The notes beneath the pieces are model-generated. The model worked only from the letters and a program-made list of their open reading frames with translations, searched no databases and had not been told where the DNA came from. 5,101 nt of DNA from assembly GCA_900762805.1 (NCBI GenBank), contig CAAFHY010000096.1, forward strand, positions 1-5,101. Direction: 5' to 3'. A program made the translations under genes and the position numbers. This DNA comes from Oscillospiraceae bacterium. Lineage in GTDB: Bacteria; Bacillota; Clostridia; Oscillospirales; Ruminococcaceae. Shown here piece by piece: positions 1-5,101 of this stretch (position 1 is its first letter; every line of letters starts with the position of its first letter).

Positions 1-6
1 ATATCA

Positions 7-951
7 TTGGCAGGCGTAAAAAGGCTTATAAAGAAATTGGGGCGGTTTCTGACCGACCCGTCCTATCGGACCCGCGTACTGGCGGATCGCGGCTTTTACG
101 ACCGCCTTTCCGACAGGGACTATCTCGAAAAGCTCTACCGTGCCCATATGGGGCGGCCGCTGGAGCTGGAGCACCCTGAGACACTCAATGAAAAGCTGCA
201 GTGGCTCAAGCTCTACTACCGCGACCCGCTGCACACGGTTCTGGTGGACAAATACCGCGTGCGGGACTATGTAGCCGAAAAGCTGGGGGAGGAGCATCTC
301 ATCCCGCTCCTCGGCGTGTGGGACGACCCCGACGAAATCGATTTTGACCGACTGCCGACGCAGTTCGTGCTCAAGTGCAACCACAATTCGGGGCTGGGCA
401 TGTACATCTGCCGGGACAAGAGCCGTCTCGACCCTGCCCGTGTCCGAGCCGGGCTGCGGCGCGGTCTGGCGCAGGATTATTTCCTGCACGGCCGCGAATG
501 GCCCTACAAGAACGTGCCAAGGAAAATCATCGGTGAGCAGTATCTGGCCGACGCTTCCGGCCATGGGCTTCGAGATTATAAATTCTACTGCTTCGACGGG
601 CGCATGGCCCTCTCAATGATCAATTCCGACCGTTTCTCGCCGGTCCCCACAAAGGCCGACTATTTTGACCGAAATTTTGACCGCCTCGACTTTACCTGGG
701 GCTACCAGCGCTCTGCCGTGCCGCCGGAGCGGCCGGAGCAGTATGACCAAATGATCGCCGCCGCCGAAAAGCTGGCGGTTGGGCTGCCCCATGTGCGGGT
801 CGATCTCTATCTTGTGGGCGGCCGCATCTATTTCGGGGAGCTGACCTTCTTTGACGGGAGCGGCTTTTCGCCCATCCTCCCGCAGACGTGGGACCGCCGG
901 CTGGGCGCGCTGCTGTGCCTGCCGGAACGGCGCGCCGACAGCCCGGTATAG
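7..951 (+). CDS. TupA-like ATP-grasp protein, surface polysaccharide ligase (start uncertain, possibly 5'-partial)
   Basis: Resembles the TupA-like ATP-grasp family, found in cell-surface polysaccharide clusters and predicted to join an amino acid or similar group to a carboxylate using ATP. Counting from the TTG at 7, visible family blocks are NEKLQWLKLY (61-70), DKYRVRDYVAEKLG (81-94), a VLKCNHNSG nucleotide-binding stretch (121-129), GREWPYKNV (162-170), IIGEQYL (174-180), DYKFYCFDGR (190-199) and a C-terminal RVDLY...GELTFFDGSGF (264-287). Lys123, Glu177, Asp266 and Glu278 are candidate ATP/metal ligands by family logic. The C-terminal end looks complete. The start is unsure: TTG at 7 has no room for a ribosome site in view and the frame stays open to base 1, so translation may begin upstream. 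No signal peptide or membrane segment, so cytoplasmic. It lies 35 nt before the UDP-glucuronate epimerase on the same strand, presumably in one operon. Family call is firm; the substrate is inferred. Confidence 0.85.
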   Translation: MAGVKRLIKKLGRFLTDPSYRTRVLADRGFYDRLSDRDYLEKLYRAHMGRPLELEHPETLNEKLQWLKLYYRDPLHTVLVDKYRVRDYVAEKLGEEHLIPLLGVWDDPDEIDFDRLPTQFVLKCNHNSGLGMYICRDKSRLDPARVRAGLRRGLAQDYFLHGREWPYKNVPRKIIGEQYLADASGHGLRDYKFYCFDGRMALSMINSDRFSPVPTKADYFDRNFDRLDFTWGYQRSAVPPERPEQYDQMIAAAEKLAVGLPHVRVDLYLVGGRIYFGELTFFDGSGFSPILPQTWDRRLGALLCLPERRADSPV

Positions 952-986
952 CGGGGATAAATACACGAACGACAGGAGCCTGAAGG

Positions 987-2123
987 ATGTACAGGGAATA
1001 TCTGAACGGAAAAACAGTTCTGGTCACCGGCGCAGCCGGCTTTATCGGCGCCAATTTGGTCAGAGCTCTGCTCGGCACGGGCGCCGCCGTCAACGTCATC
1101 GGGCTGGACAACGTAAACGACTATTACGACGTCTCGATCAAGGAATACCGGCTGAAGGAGCTGGAAAAGCTGGCGCAGGCGGCCCCGCGGGCCTCCTGGC
1201 AGCTGGTGCGGGGCGACCTGGCCGATCGGCCGCTGGTCGATGGGCTGTTTGAGCGCTATCGCCCGCAGCTGGTTGTCAATCTGGCGGCGCAGGCCGGCGT
1301 GCGCTATTCCATCACCGACCCCGACGCCTACATCAAGGCCAACCTGATCGGCTTTTACCACATCCTTGAAGCCTGCCGCCATTCCTACGACGGCGGCGCG
1401 CCCGGTGTCGCGCATCTGGTCTACGCCTCCTCCTCCAGCGTCTACGGCTCCAATCAGAGGATCCCCTACGCCGTTGAGGACAAGGCCGACTGCCCCATGT
1501 CGCTCTACGCGGCCACAAAAAAAAGCAACGAGCTGATGGCCCACGCCTATGCCAGCCTGTACGGTATCCCATCGACCGGCCTGCGCTTTTTCACGGTCTA
1601 CGGGCCGGCCGGCCGGCCCGATATGGCCTATTTCGGCTTTACCGACAAGCTGCGGCGCGGTCAGACCATCGAAATTTTCAATTATGGCAGCTGCCGCCGC
1701 GATTTCACCTATATCGACGATATCGTGGAGGGCGTTCTTCGCGTCATGGCCGGCCCGCCGGCCCGCAAAACGGCGGACGACGGCCGTGTGTTGCCGCCCT
1801 ACGCCATCTACAACATCGGCAACAGCCACCCCGAAAATCTGCTGGATTTCGTTCAGATCCTGCAGGAGGAGCTGATCCGCGCCGGTGTCCTGCCGGCCGA
1901 TTACGATTTTGAGAGCCACAAAAAGCTGGTGCCCATGCAGCCGGGCGACGTACCCGTGACCTACGCCGACACCTCGGCGCTCGAACGTGATTTCGGCTTC
2001 CGCCCTGCCACCCCGCTGCGGGAGGGGCTGCGGAAATTTGCCGAGTGGTACAGGGAATTCTACTGCCGGACGCCCAGCGGCGGGCCGGACGCACAAACCA
2101 ATACAAACGGAGGAAAAATATGA
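987..2123 (+). CDS. UDP-glucuronate 4-epimerase (extended SDR family)
   Basis: Cytoplasmic NAD-dependent epimerase expected to interconvert UDP-glucuronate and UDP-galacturonate for capsule or exopolysaccharide. The N-terminal Rossmann fold has GAAGFIG (15-21). Asp77 sits in GDLAD, followed by [12 protein letters not shown] serine run in YASSSSVYG (146-154) and Tyr174/Lys178 in [11 protein letters not shown] complete the SDR catalytic set. [14 protein letters not shown] (200-213) and [13 protein letters not shown] (233-245) are hallmarks of the UDP-glucuronate branch rather than GalE. The ATG at 987 has AGGAG at 974-978, 8 nt upstream. At 378 residues it is somewhat longer than the usual 335-360. 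The last roughly 20 residues ([18 protein letters not shown]) are low-complexity and partly encoded by the next gene's ribosome site. Its TGA overlaps the ATG of the dehydrogenase that makes its substrate, which supports the assignment. A related uronate or pentose epimerase remains possible. Confidence 0.9.
   Translation: MYREYLNGKTVLVTGAAGFIGANLVRALLGTGAAVNVIGLDNVNDYYDVSIKEYRLKELEKLAQAAPRASWQLVRGDLADRPLVDGLFERYRPQLVVNLAAQAGVRYSITDPDAYIKANLIGFYHILEACRHSYDGGAPGVAHLVYASSSSVYGSNQRIPYAVEDKADCPMSLYAATKKSNELMAHAYASLYGIPSTGLRFFTVYGPAGRPDMAYFGFTDKLRRGQTIEIFNYGSCRRDFTYIDDIVEGVLRVMAGPPARKTADDGRVLPPYAIYNIGNSHPENLLDFVQILQEELIRAGVLPADYDFESHKKLVPMQPGDVPVTYADTSALERDFGFRPATPLREGLRKFAEWYREFYCRTPSGGPDAQTNTNGGKI
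2109..2113 (+). promoter_or_regulatory. Ribosome binding site that fixes the UDP-glucose dehydrogenase start
   Basis: GGAGG lies 6 nt before the ATG at 2120 and inside the last codons of the epimerase. It decides between that start and an in-frame upstream GTG at 2045. From 2120 the protein begins [12 protein letters not shown], exactly where the family's dinucleotide-binding strand starts, so the upstream extension is rejected. Confidence 0.9.
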
Positions 2124-3352
2124 AGATCGCAGTAGCCGGCACAGGATATGTGGGTATGTCGCTGGCCGTCCTGTTGGCACAGCACCATGAGGTAACGGCC
2201 GTCGATATCATTCCCGAAAAGGTTGAAAAGATCAACCGCCGCATCTCGCCCATTCAGGATGCCGAAATTGAAGAGTATCTCAGCAGCCGGCCGCTCAGGC
2301 TGACGGCGACGCTCGACGGCGACGCGGCCTACCGCGGGGCGGATTATATCATCATCGCCGCCCCCACCAATTACGACAGTCAGAAGAACTTTTTCGATAC
2401 CTCGGCGGTGGAGTCGGTCATCGAGCAGGTGCTGCGCGTCAACGACAGCGGCGTACTGGTCATCAAATCCACCATCCCCGTCGGCTATACCGAAAGCGTC
2501 CGCAAAAAGTACCGTTGCGGCCGCATCATTTTCAGCCCCGAATTCCTCCGCGAATCGCAGGCGCTGTACGACAACCTCTATCCCTCCCGCATTATCGTGG
2601 GCTGCCCTAGGGACGACGCGGCCATGCACGCCGTGGCCGAGCGCTTTGCCGGCCTGCTGAAGGAGGGCGCCATCAAGGAGAATGTCGATGTGCGCATCAT
2701 GGGCCTCACCGAGGCCGAGGCCGTCAAGCTGTTCGCCAACACCTATCTGGCGCTGCGCGTCAGCTACTTCAACGAGCTGGATACCTACGCCGAGATGAAG
2801 GGCCTCAACACCCGCGAGATCATCGAGGGCATCGGCCTTGACCCCCGCATCGGCATGCACTACAACAACCCCAGCTTCGGCTACGGCGGCTACTGCCTGC
2901 CCAAGGATACCAAGCAGCTGCTGGCCAACTATCAGGATGTGCCTGAAAATCTCATCGAGGCCATCGTGGAAAGCAACCGTACCCGCAAGGACTTCATTGC
3001 CGACCGCGTGCTGGCCAAGGCCGGCTACTATACCGCCTCAAGCGATTACAGCGCCGGGCGCGAGCATGAGGTGACGGTGGGCGTCTACCGGCTGACCATG
3101 AAGGCCAACTCCGACAACTTCCGGCAAAGCAGCATCCAGGGCGTCATGAAGCGCATCAAGGCCAAGGGCGCGCGCGTTATCATCTATGAGCCGACACTGG
3201 CGGACGGCGAGACCTTCTTCGGCAGTCTGGTCGTCAACGATCTGGCCGAGTTCAAGCGGCTGTCCGACAGCATCATCGCCAACCGCTATGACGCCGAGCT
3301 GGATGATGTGCAGGACAAGGTCTACACGCGCGACCTGTTCCGCCGGGATTGA
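2120..3352 (+). CDS. ugd: UDP-glucose 6-dehydrogenase
   Basis: Cytoplasmic NAD-dependent enzyme oxidising UDP-glucose twice to UDP-glucuronate, the substrate of the epimerase encoded just upstream. It has 410 residues, close to the roughly 390-400 of the short bacterial class. The N-terminal NAD domain shows GTGYVG (7-12), Asp29 for the adenosine ribose, KSTIPVGYT (116-124) and SPEFLRES (139-146). The central helix region carries Lys203 and Asn207 in [14 protein letters not shown]. The catalytic nucleophile is Cys259 in [10 protein letters not shown], with Asp263 following. The C-terminal UDP-binding domain runs from about 300 to 410. All expected catalytic residues are present. The start overlaps the epimerase stop as ATGA, implying translational coupling. 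A probable terminator begins 9 nt after its stop, so this looks like the last gene of the polysaccharide operon. Some family members use UDP-ManNAc or UDP-GlcNAc, but the context favours UDP-glucose. Confidence 0.95.
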   Translation: MKIAVAGTGYVGMSLAVLLAQHHEVTAVDIIPEKVEKINRRISPIQDAEIEEYLSSRPLRLTATLDGDAAYRGADYIIIAAPTNYDSQKNFFDTSAVESVIEQVLRVNDSGVLVIKSTIPVGYTESVRKKYRCGRIIFSPEFLRESQALYDNLYPSRIIVGCPRDDAAMHAVAERFAGLLKEGAIKENVDVRIMGLTEAEAVKLFANTYLALRVSYFNELDTYAEMKGLNTREIIEGIGLDPRIGMHYNNPSFGYGGYCLPKDTKQLLANYQDVPENLIEAIVESNRTRKDFIADRVLAKAGYYTASSDYSAGREHEVTVGVYRLTMKANSDNFRQSSIQGVMKRIKAKGARVIIYEPTLADGETFFGSLVVNDLAEFKRLSDSIIANRYDAELDDVQDKVYTRDLFRRD

Positions 3353-3360
3353 GGGCGGGC

Positions 3361-3381
3361 AGACAGACGCCGCTGTCTTTT
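3361..3381 (+). terminator. Probable intrinsic terminator of the polysaccharide operon
   Basis: AGACAG (3361-3366) pairs with CTGTCT (3373-3378) around a 6-nt loop and runs into TTTT (3378-3381), starting 9 nt after the dehydrogenase stop. An outer GAGGG (3351-3355) can also pair with CCCTC (3382-3386). The stem is short and the T run brief, so strength is uncertain, but position and form fit the end of the unit. Confidence 0.5.
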
Positions 3382-3424
3382 CCCTCCGCGTCGGGATAAT
3401 TCGACAAAATCCGCCGCTCTGCGA

Positions 3425-3453
3425 TTGACATTTGCCTTGCTATCGTGTAACAT
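3425..3453 (+). promoter_or_regulatory. Sigma-A-like promoter for the decarboxylase beta subunit unit
   Basis: A perfect -35 box TTGACA (3425-3430) is followed by a 17-bp spacer and TAACAT (3448-3453), which matches 4 of 6 positions of the -10 consensus. Transcription would start near 3460, giving a leader of roughly 88 nt before the ATG at 3548. The stretch is more AT-rich than the flanking genes. The call is by motif only. Confidence 0.6.
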
Positions 3454-3477
3454 ATAGAGAGATAATGGGGAAGTTTC

Positions 3478-3515
3478 AGACGACCGGCTGATCATTCAGC
3501 CGGCGGTCTCTTTTT
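3478..3515 (+). terminator. Strong intrinsic terminator or attenuator in the leader of the beta-subunit gene
   Basis: CCGGCTGA (3484-3491) pairs perfectly with TCAGCCGG (3496-3503) over a TCAT loop. AGAC (3478-3481) with GTCT (3506-3509) extends it below a 2x2 internal loop, and T5 follows (3511-3515). It sits downstream of the only clear promoter and 32 nt before the start codon, so it should cut the leader at about 55 nt unless bypassed. An overlapping outer pairing, GGGAA (3468-3472) with TTCCC (3514-3518), would take up part of the T run and could belong to a competing fold. Confidence 0.8.
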
Positions 3516-3527
3516 CCCAAAACAGAT

Positions 3528-3538
3528 AAGAGAGCAGG
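3528..3538 (+). promoter_or_regulatory. Weak ribosome binding site of the beta-subunit gene
   Basis: A purine-rich AAGAGAGCAGG ends 9 nt before the ATG at 3548, separated by a T-rich spacer that includes seven consecutive T at 3541-3547. It is weaker than the GGAGG-type sites of the other genes here. A second candidate, AGGGG (3567-3571), lies 6 nt before an in-frame ATG at 3578, so the start is not fully settled. Confidence 0.5.
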
Positions 3539-3547
3539 TATTTTTTT

Positions 3548-4657
3548 ATGGGTGATATTATCAGCCAGGGGTTGACCATGATCTCATGGCAGCAGTGGGT
3601 CATGTTTGCTATAGGCGGGCTGCTGATCTACCTCGCCATCGCCAAGGACATGGAACCGACGCTGCTGCTTCCCATGGGCTTCGGCGCCATCCTTGTCAAC
3701 ATTCCCCTTTCGGGCGCCATCACGCAGGGCGAGGAGGTCGGCGCGCTGAGCACGCTGTTCCACGCCGGCATCGACAATGAACTGTTCCCGCTCATCCTGT
3801 TTATCGGCATCGGCGCCATGATCGATTTCGGCCCGGTGCTTTCCAACCCCAAGCTGATGATCTTCGGCGCCGCCGCCCAGTTCGGCATTTTCTTTACGCT
3901 CTGCATGGCGTCGATGTTTTTTGACCTGAAGGACGCCGCCGCCATCGCCGTCATCGGTGCGGCCGACGGGCCGACCGCCATCGTCGTGGCGCAGAAGCTG
4001 CACTCCAGATTTCTGCCGGCCATCATGGTAGCGGCCTACTCCTATATGGCGCTGGTCCCCATCATCCAGCCGCCCGTCATCAAGCTGCTGACCACCAAAA
4101 GGGAACGCTGCATCCGTATGCCCTATGAGCCGAAAAACGTCTCGAAGCTGACGCGCATCCTGTTCCCCATCATTATCACCGTCATTGCCGGGCTGGCCGC
4201 GCCAGGCTCGGTGTCGCTGGTCGGCTTTCTGATGTTCGGCAACCTCATCCGCGAATGCGGCGTGCTCGACCAGCTCTCGGAAACGGCGCAGAAGGTGCTG
4301 GCCAACCTCATCACCATCTTCCTCGGCATCACCATTGCCTCGCAGATGGAGGCCTCCAGGTTCCTCCAGTGGGACACGCTGCTTATCATGGGCCTGGGCC
4401 TCATCGCCTTTATCTTTGACACGGCCGGCGGTGTGCTGTTTGCCAAATTCCTCAACCTGTTCCTCAAGCAGAAGGTCAACCCGATGATCGGCGCGGCCGG
4501 CATTTCGGCCTTCCCGATGTCGGGGCGCGTGGTACACAAGCTTGGGCTGGCGGAGGATAACCAGAACCACCTGCTGATGCATTCGATCGGCGTGAACGTT
4601 TCGGGCCAGATCGCCTCGGTCATTGCCGGCGGCCTGATCCTCAACTTCTTTATGTAA
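3548..4657 (+). CDS. Sodium ion-translocating decarboxylase, beta subunit (OadB/GcdB/MmdB family)
   Basis: Integral membrane subunit that decarboxylates carboxybiotin and uses the energy to export Na+, as in oxaloacetate, glutaconyl-CoA and methylmalonyl-CoA decarboxylases. It has 369 residues, near the usual Firmicutes length and shorter than Klebsiella OadB. There are many hydrophobic segments, the first at about 15-32. GAADGPTAI (138-145) gives Asp140. AAYSYMALVPIIQPP (162-176) gives Tyr166. NPMIGAAGISAFPMSGR (311-327) gives Asn311, Gly315, Ser320 and Arg327. Their spacing matches the Na+-site residues Asp203, Tyr229, Asn373, Gly377, Ser382 and Arg389 of Klebsiella OadB, so the pump core looks intact. 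The start at 3548 has a weak ribosome site; an internal ATG at 3578 is an alternative. A 45-residue membrane protein follows after 11 nt. No alpha or biotin-carrier gene is adjacent, so the decarboxylated acid cannot be named. Confidence 0.93.
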   Translation: MGDIISQGLTMISWQQWVMFAIGGLLIYLAIAKDMEPTLLLPMGFGAILVNIPLSGAITQGEEVGALSTLFHAGIDNELFPLILFIGIGAMIDFGPVLSNPKLMIFGAAAQFGIFFTLCMASMFFDLKDAAAIAVIGAADGPTAIVVAQKLHSRFLPAIMVAAYSYMALVPIIQPPVIKLLTTKRERCIRMPYEPKNVSKLTRILFPIIITVIAGLAAPGSVSLVGFLMFGNLIRECGVLDQLSETAQKVLANLITIFLGITIASQMEASRFLQWDTLLIMGLGLIAFIFDTAGGVLFAKFLNLFLKQKVNPMIGAAGISAFPMSGRVVHKLGLAEDNQNHLLMHSIGVNVSGQIASVIAGGLILNFFM

Positions 4658-4668
4658 GGAGGCGCCCC

Positions 4669-4806
4669 ATGAACAGCTTCGAACCCGTGAATTTCATCAA
4701 CACGCTGGGCTATATGGGCATCGGGATGCTCGGCATCTTTCTGGTAATGGGCATCATCATTCTCATCACCATGATGCTCAACAAGCTGAGCAATTCGCCG
4801 AAATAG
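4669..4806 (+). CDS. OadG-like small single-span membrane subunit
   Basis: A 45-residue protein ([17 protein letters not shown]...) with one hydrophobic helix at about 15-37 and a short basic tail containing Lys39 and Lys45, suggesting the C-terminus is cytoplasmic. AAGGAGG (4656-4662) overlaps the beta-subunit stop and lies 6 nt before the ATG, the best ribosome site in the window, which strongly supports a real gene. The helix ([22 protein letters not shown]) resembles the membrane segment of the OadG gamma subunit, which assembles the decarboxylase by holding the alpha subunit to beta. It lacks the longer cytosolic tail of classical OadG (about 80 residues). Genes like this, called OadG-related small subunits, are known beside clostridial beta subunits. 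The role as assembly or stabilising partner is inferred; it is short enough to be missed by length-filtered gene calling. Confidence 0.8.
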   Translation: MNSFEPVNFINTLGYMGIGMLGIFLVMGIIILITMMLNKLSNSPK

Positions 4807-4856
4807 GCGCAGAACCGAAAACCGCCCGGTGAATGCCGGAGTGAAAAAGCCGCTTT

Positions 4857-4887
4857 GCATCCGCGCCGTCCGGGCGCGGATGCTTTT
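4857..4887 (+). terminator. Strong intrinsic terminator after the sodium-pump unit
   Basis: GCATCCGCGCC (4857-4867) pairs perfectly with GGCGCGGATGC (4873-4883), an 11-bp GC-rich stem with a 5-nt loop. TTTTGCTT follows, and the stem begins 50 nt after the small subunit's stop. It closes the two-gene unit. On the other strand the stem is not directly followed by a T run, so it is mainly a + strand terminator. Confidence 0.88.
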
Positions 4888-4898
4888 GCTTGGGCACC

Positions 4899-5034
4899 GT
4901 TGTTTTGTACTGGCGGCCGGGGCATGGCGCAGGCCGCGCACGCCGGCGGCTGCAAAACAACCGCTTTTGTCGAAAAGGAATTCCGGCGAGGCCTGTGCGC
5001 CGCCCGCTCCGGCGGCTGCAAGGCGAGGCGGCGC
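4899..5034. repeat. GC-rich palindromic block with a 13-bp direct repeat
   Basis: GTTGTTTTG (4899-4907) is an inverted match of CAAAACAAC (4953-4961), with further imperfect pairing between them (for example GCGGCC-side bases 4914-4917 with 4942-4945), making a long hairpin of about 63 nt. CCGGCGGCTGCAA occurs twice in direct orientation, at 4943-4955 and 5009-5021. GCGCCGCC (4997-5004) is inverted at 5027-5034, and GGCGAGGC repeats at 4985 and 5022. CTTTT/AAAAG (4964-4977) forms a small hairpin. No coding potential is convincing. It could be a REP- or MITE-like intergenic repeat, or simply structured spacer; only a genome-wide copy count can tell. Confidence 0.5.
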
Positions 5035-5101
5035 TCTTTGCTGCCTTTCCCCATTACCCACACTTCACCAGACTCCAGGTCGAGGTGTTTGATATCCAGC
5101 C
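5019..5101 (-). pseudogene. Tyrosine recombinase (Xer/phage integrase) fragment, apparently broken, cut by window edge
   Basis: Read on the minus strand from the window edge, codons give LDIKHLDLE followed by [17 protein letters not shown]. This is the typical strand-turn-strand of the tyrosine recombinase catalytic domain, with the conserved GKGxKER turn that carries the active-site lysine. The arginine motif normally just before it would lie outside the window. After about LAL the frame stays open to 4710 but reads as Pro/Ala/Arg-rich sequence and then runs antisense through the small membrane gene. The HxLRH and final tyrosine motifs that should follow are absent in that frame. The gene therefore seems to lose its 3' half where the palindromic block begins. 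Only about 27 residues are visible, so the call rests on one motif; an intact but divergent gene is less likely. Confidence 0.55.

Noticed and set aside
2045..2119. N-terminal extension of the UDP-glucose dehydrogenase by 25 residues from a GTG
   Set aside because: The extension has no ribosome site and no family resemblance. The GGAGG at 2109-2113 and the start of the Rossmann fold both point to the ATG at 2120.
828..2180. A 450-codon open frame on the minus strand opposite the epimerase
   Set aside because: It is antisense to a well-recognised enzyme, resembles no family I know, and such long antisense frames are common in GC-rich genes with biased third positions.
3391..3412. Possible operator GGAT...ATCC just upstream of the promoter
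   Set aside because: Only four bases match in each arm, which is expected by chance, and no known operator consensus fits.
3465..3491. Eight-codon leader peptide MGKFQTTG within the attenuator region
   Set aside because: There is no ribosome site, since the predicted transcript starts about 5 nt before it, and no run of regulatory codons. It is probably chance.
3584..4582. A 332-codon minus-strand open frame opposite the beta subunit
   Set aside because: Its His/Asp/Gly/Gln-rich composition is the mirror of hydrophobic membrane codons. The + strand frame has clear sodium-pump motifs.
4710..5018. Continuation of the integrase frame as a real C-terminal domain
   Set aside because: The frame is open but lacks the HxLRH and tyrosine motifs and overlaps antisense with the small membrane gene and its terminator, so it is best read as chance after a break.
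4829..5092. 87-codon + strand open frame after the small subunit
   Set aside because: It runs through the strong terminator and the palindromic block, has low-complexity Ala/Pro/Arg composition and no ribosome site.

Overview
The window looks like a piece of a Gram-positive, anaerobic, GC-rich Clostridia-type chromosome, most likely of the gut Oscillospirales kind. This is inferred from strong GGAGG-type ribosome sites, GC-ending codons, a Firmicutes-style UDP-glucuronate epimerase ([14 protein letters not shown] motif) and a sodium-pump decarboxylase beta subunit. No rRNA, tRNA or CRISPR is visible, so the assignment rests on protein style alone.

Left part (1-3352, + strand) is the end of a surface-polysaccharide operon. 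It holds a TupA-like ATP-grasp protein whose true start may lie left of the window, a UDP-glucuronate 4-epimerase (987-2123), and a UDP-glucose 6-dehydrogenase (true start 2120, overlapping the epimerase stop as ATGA). The last two form a short pathway: UDP-glucose is oxidised to UDP-glucuronate, which is epimerised to UDP-galacturonate. The ATP-grasp protein belongs to the family named after a teichuronopeptide (polyglutamate/polyglucuronate) gene, so it may act on the uronic-acid polymer these sugars feed. A modest hairpin with a T run just after the dehydrogenase stop probably ends this unit.

Middle (3353-3547) is a compact control region. After the probable terminator comes a sigma-A-like promoter (TTGACA, 17 bp, TAACAT) and then a strong intrinsic terminator only 32 nt before the next start codon. 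There is no room for a convincing promoter between this second terminator and the gene, so the downstream genes appear to be expressed by readthrough or controlled attenuation.

Right-middle (3548-4806) holds a membrane sodium-pump unit. It comprises a decarboxylase beta subunit (OadB/GcdB/MmdB family, sodium-site residues conserved) and a tightly linked 45-residue single-span protein resembling a minimal OadG. A strong terminator (4857-4887) follows. No alpha (carboxyltransferase) or biotin-carrier gene is in the unit, so those partners must be encoded elsewhere.

Right end (4888-5101) has no intact gene. It contains a GC-rich, palindrome-rich block with a 13-bp direct repeat. On the minus strand at the very edge is a short stretch of tyrosine-recombinase (Xer/phage integrase) sequence that loses its family resemblance where the repeat block begins. 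It looks like the broken 3' side of an integrase gene, a possible scar of a mobile element.
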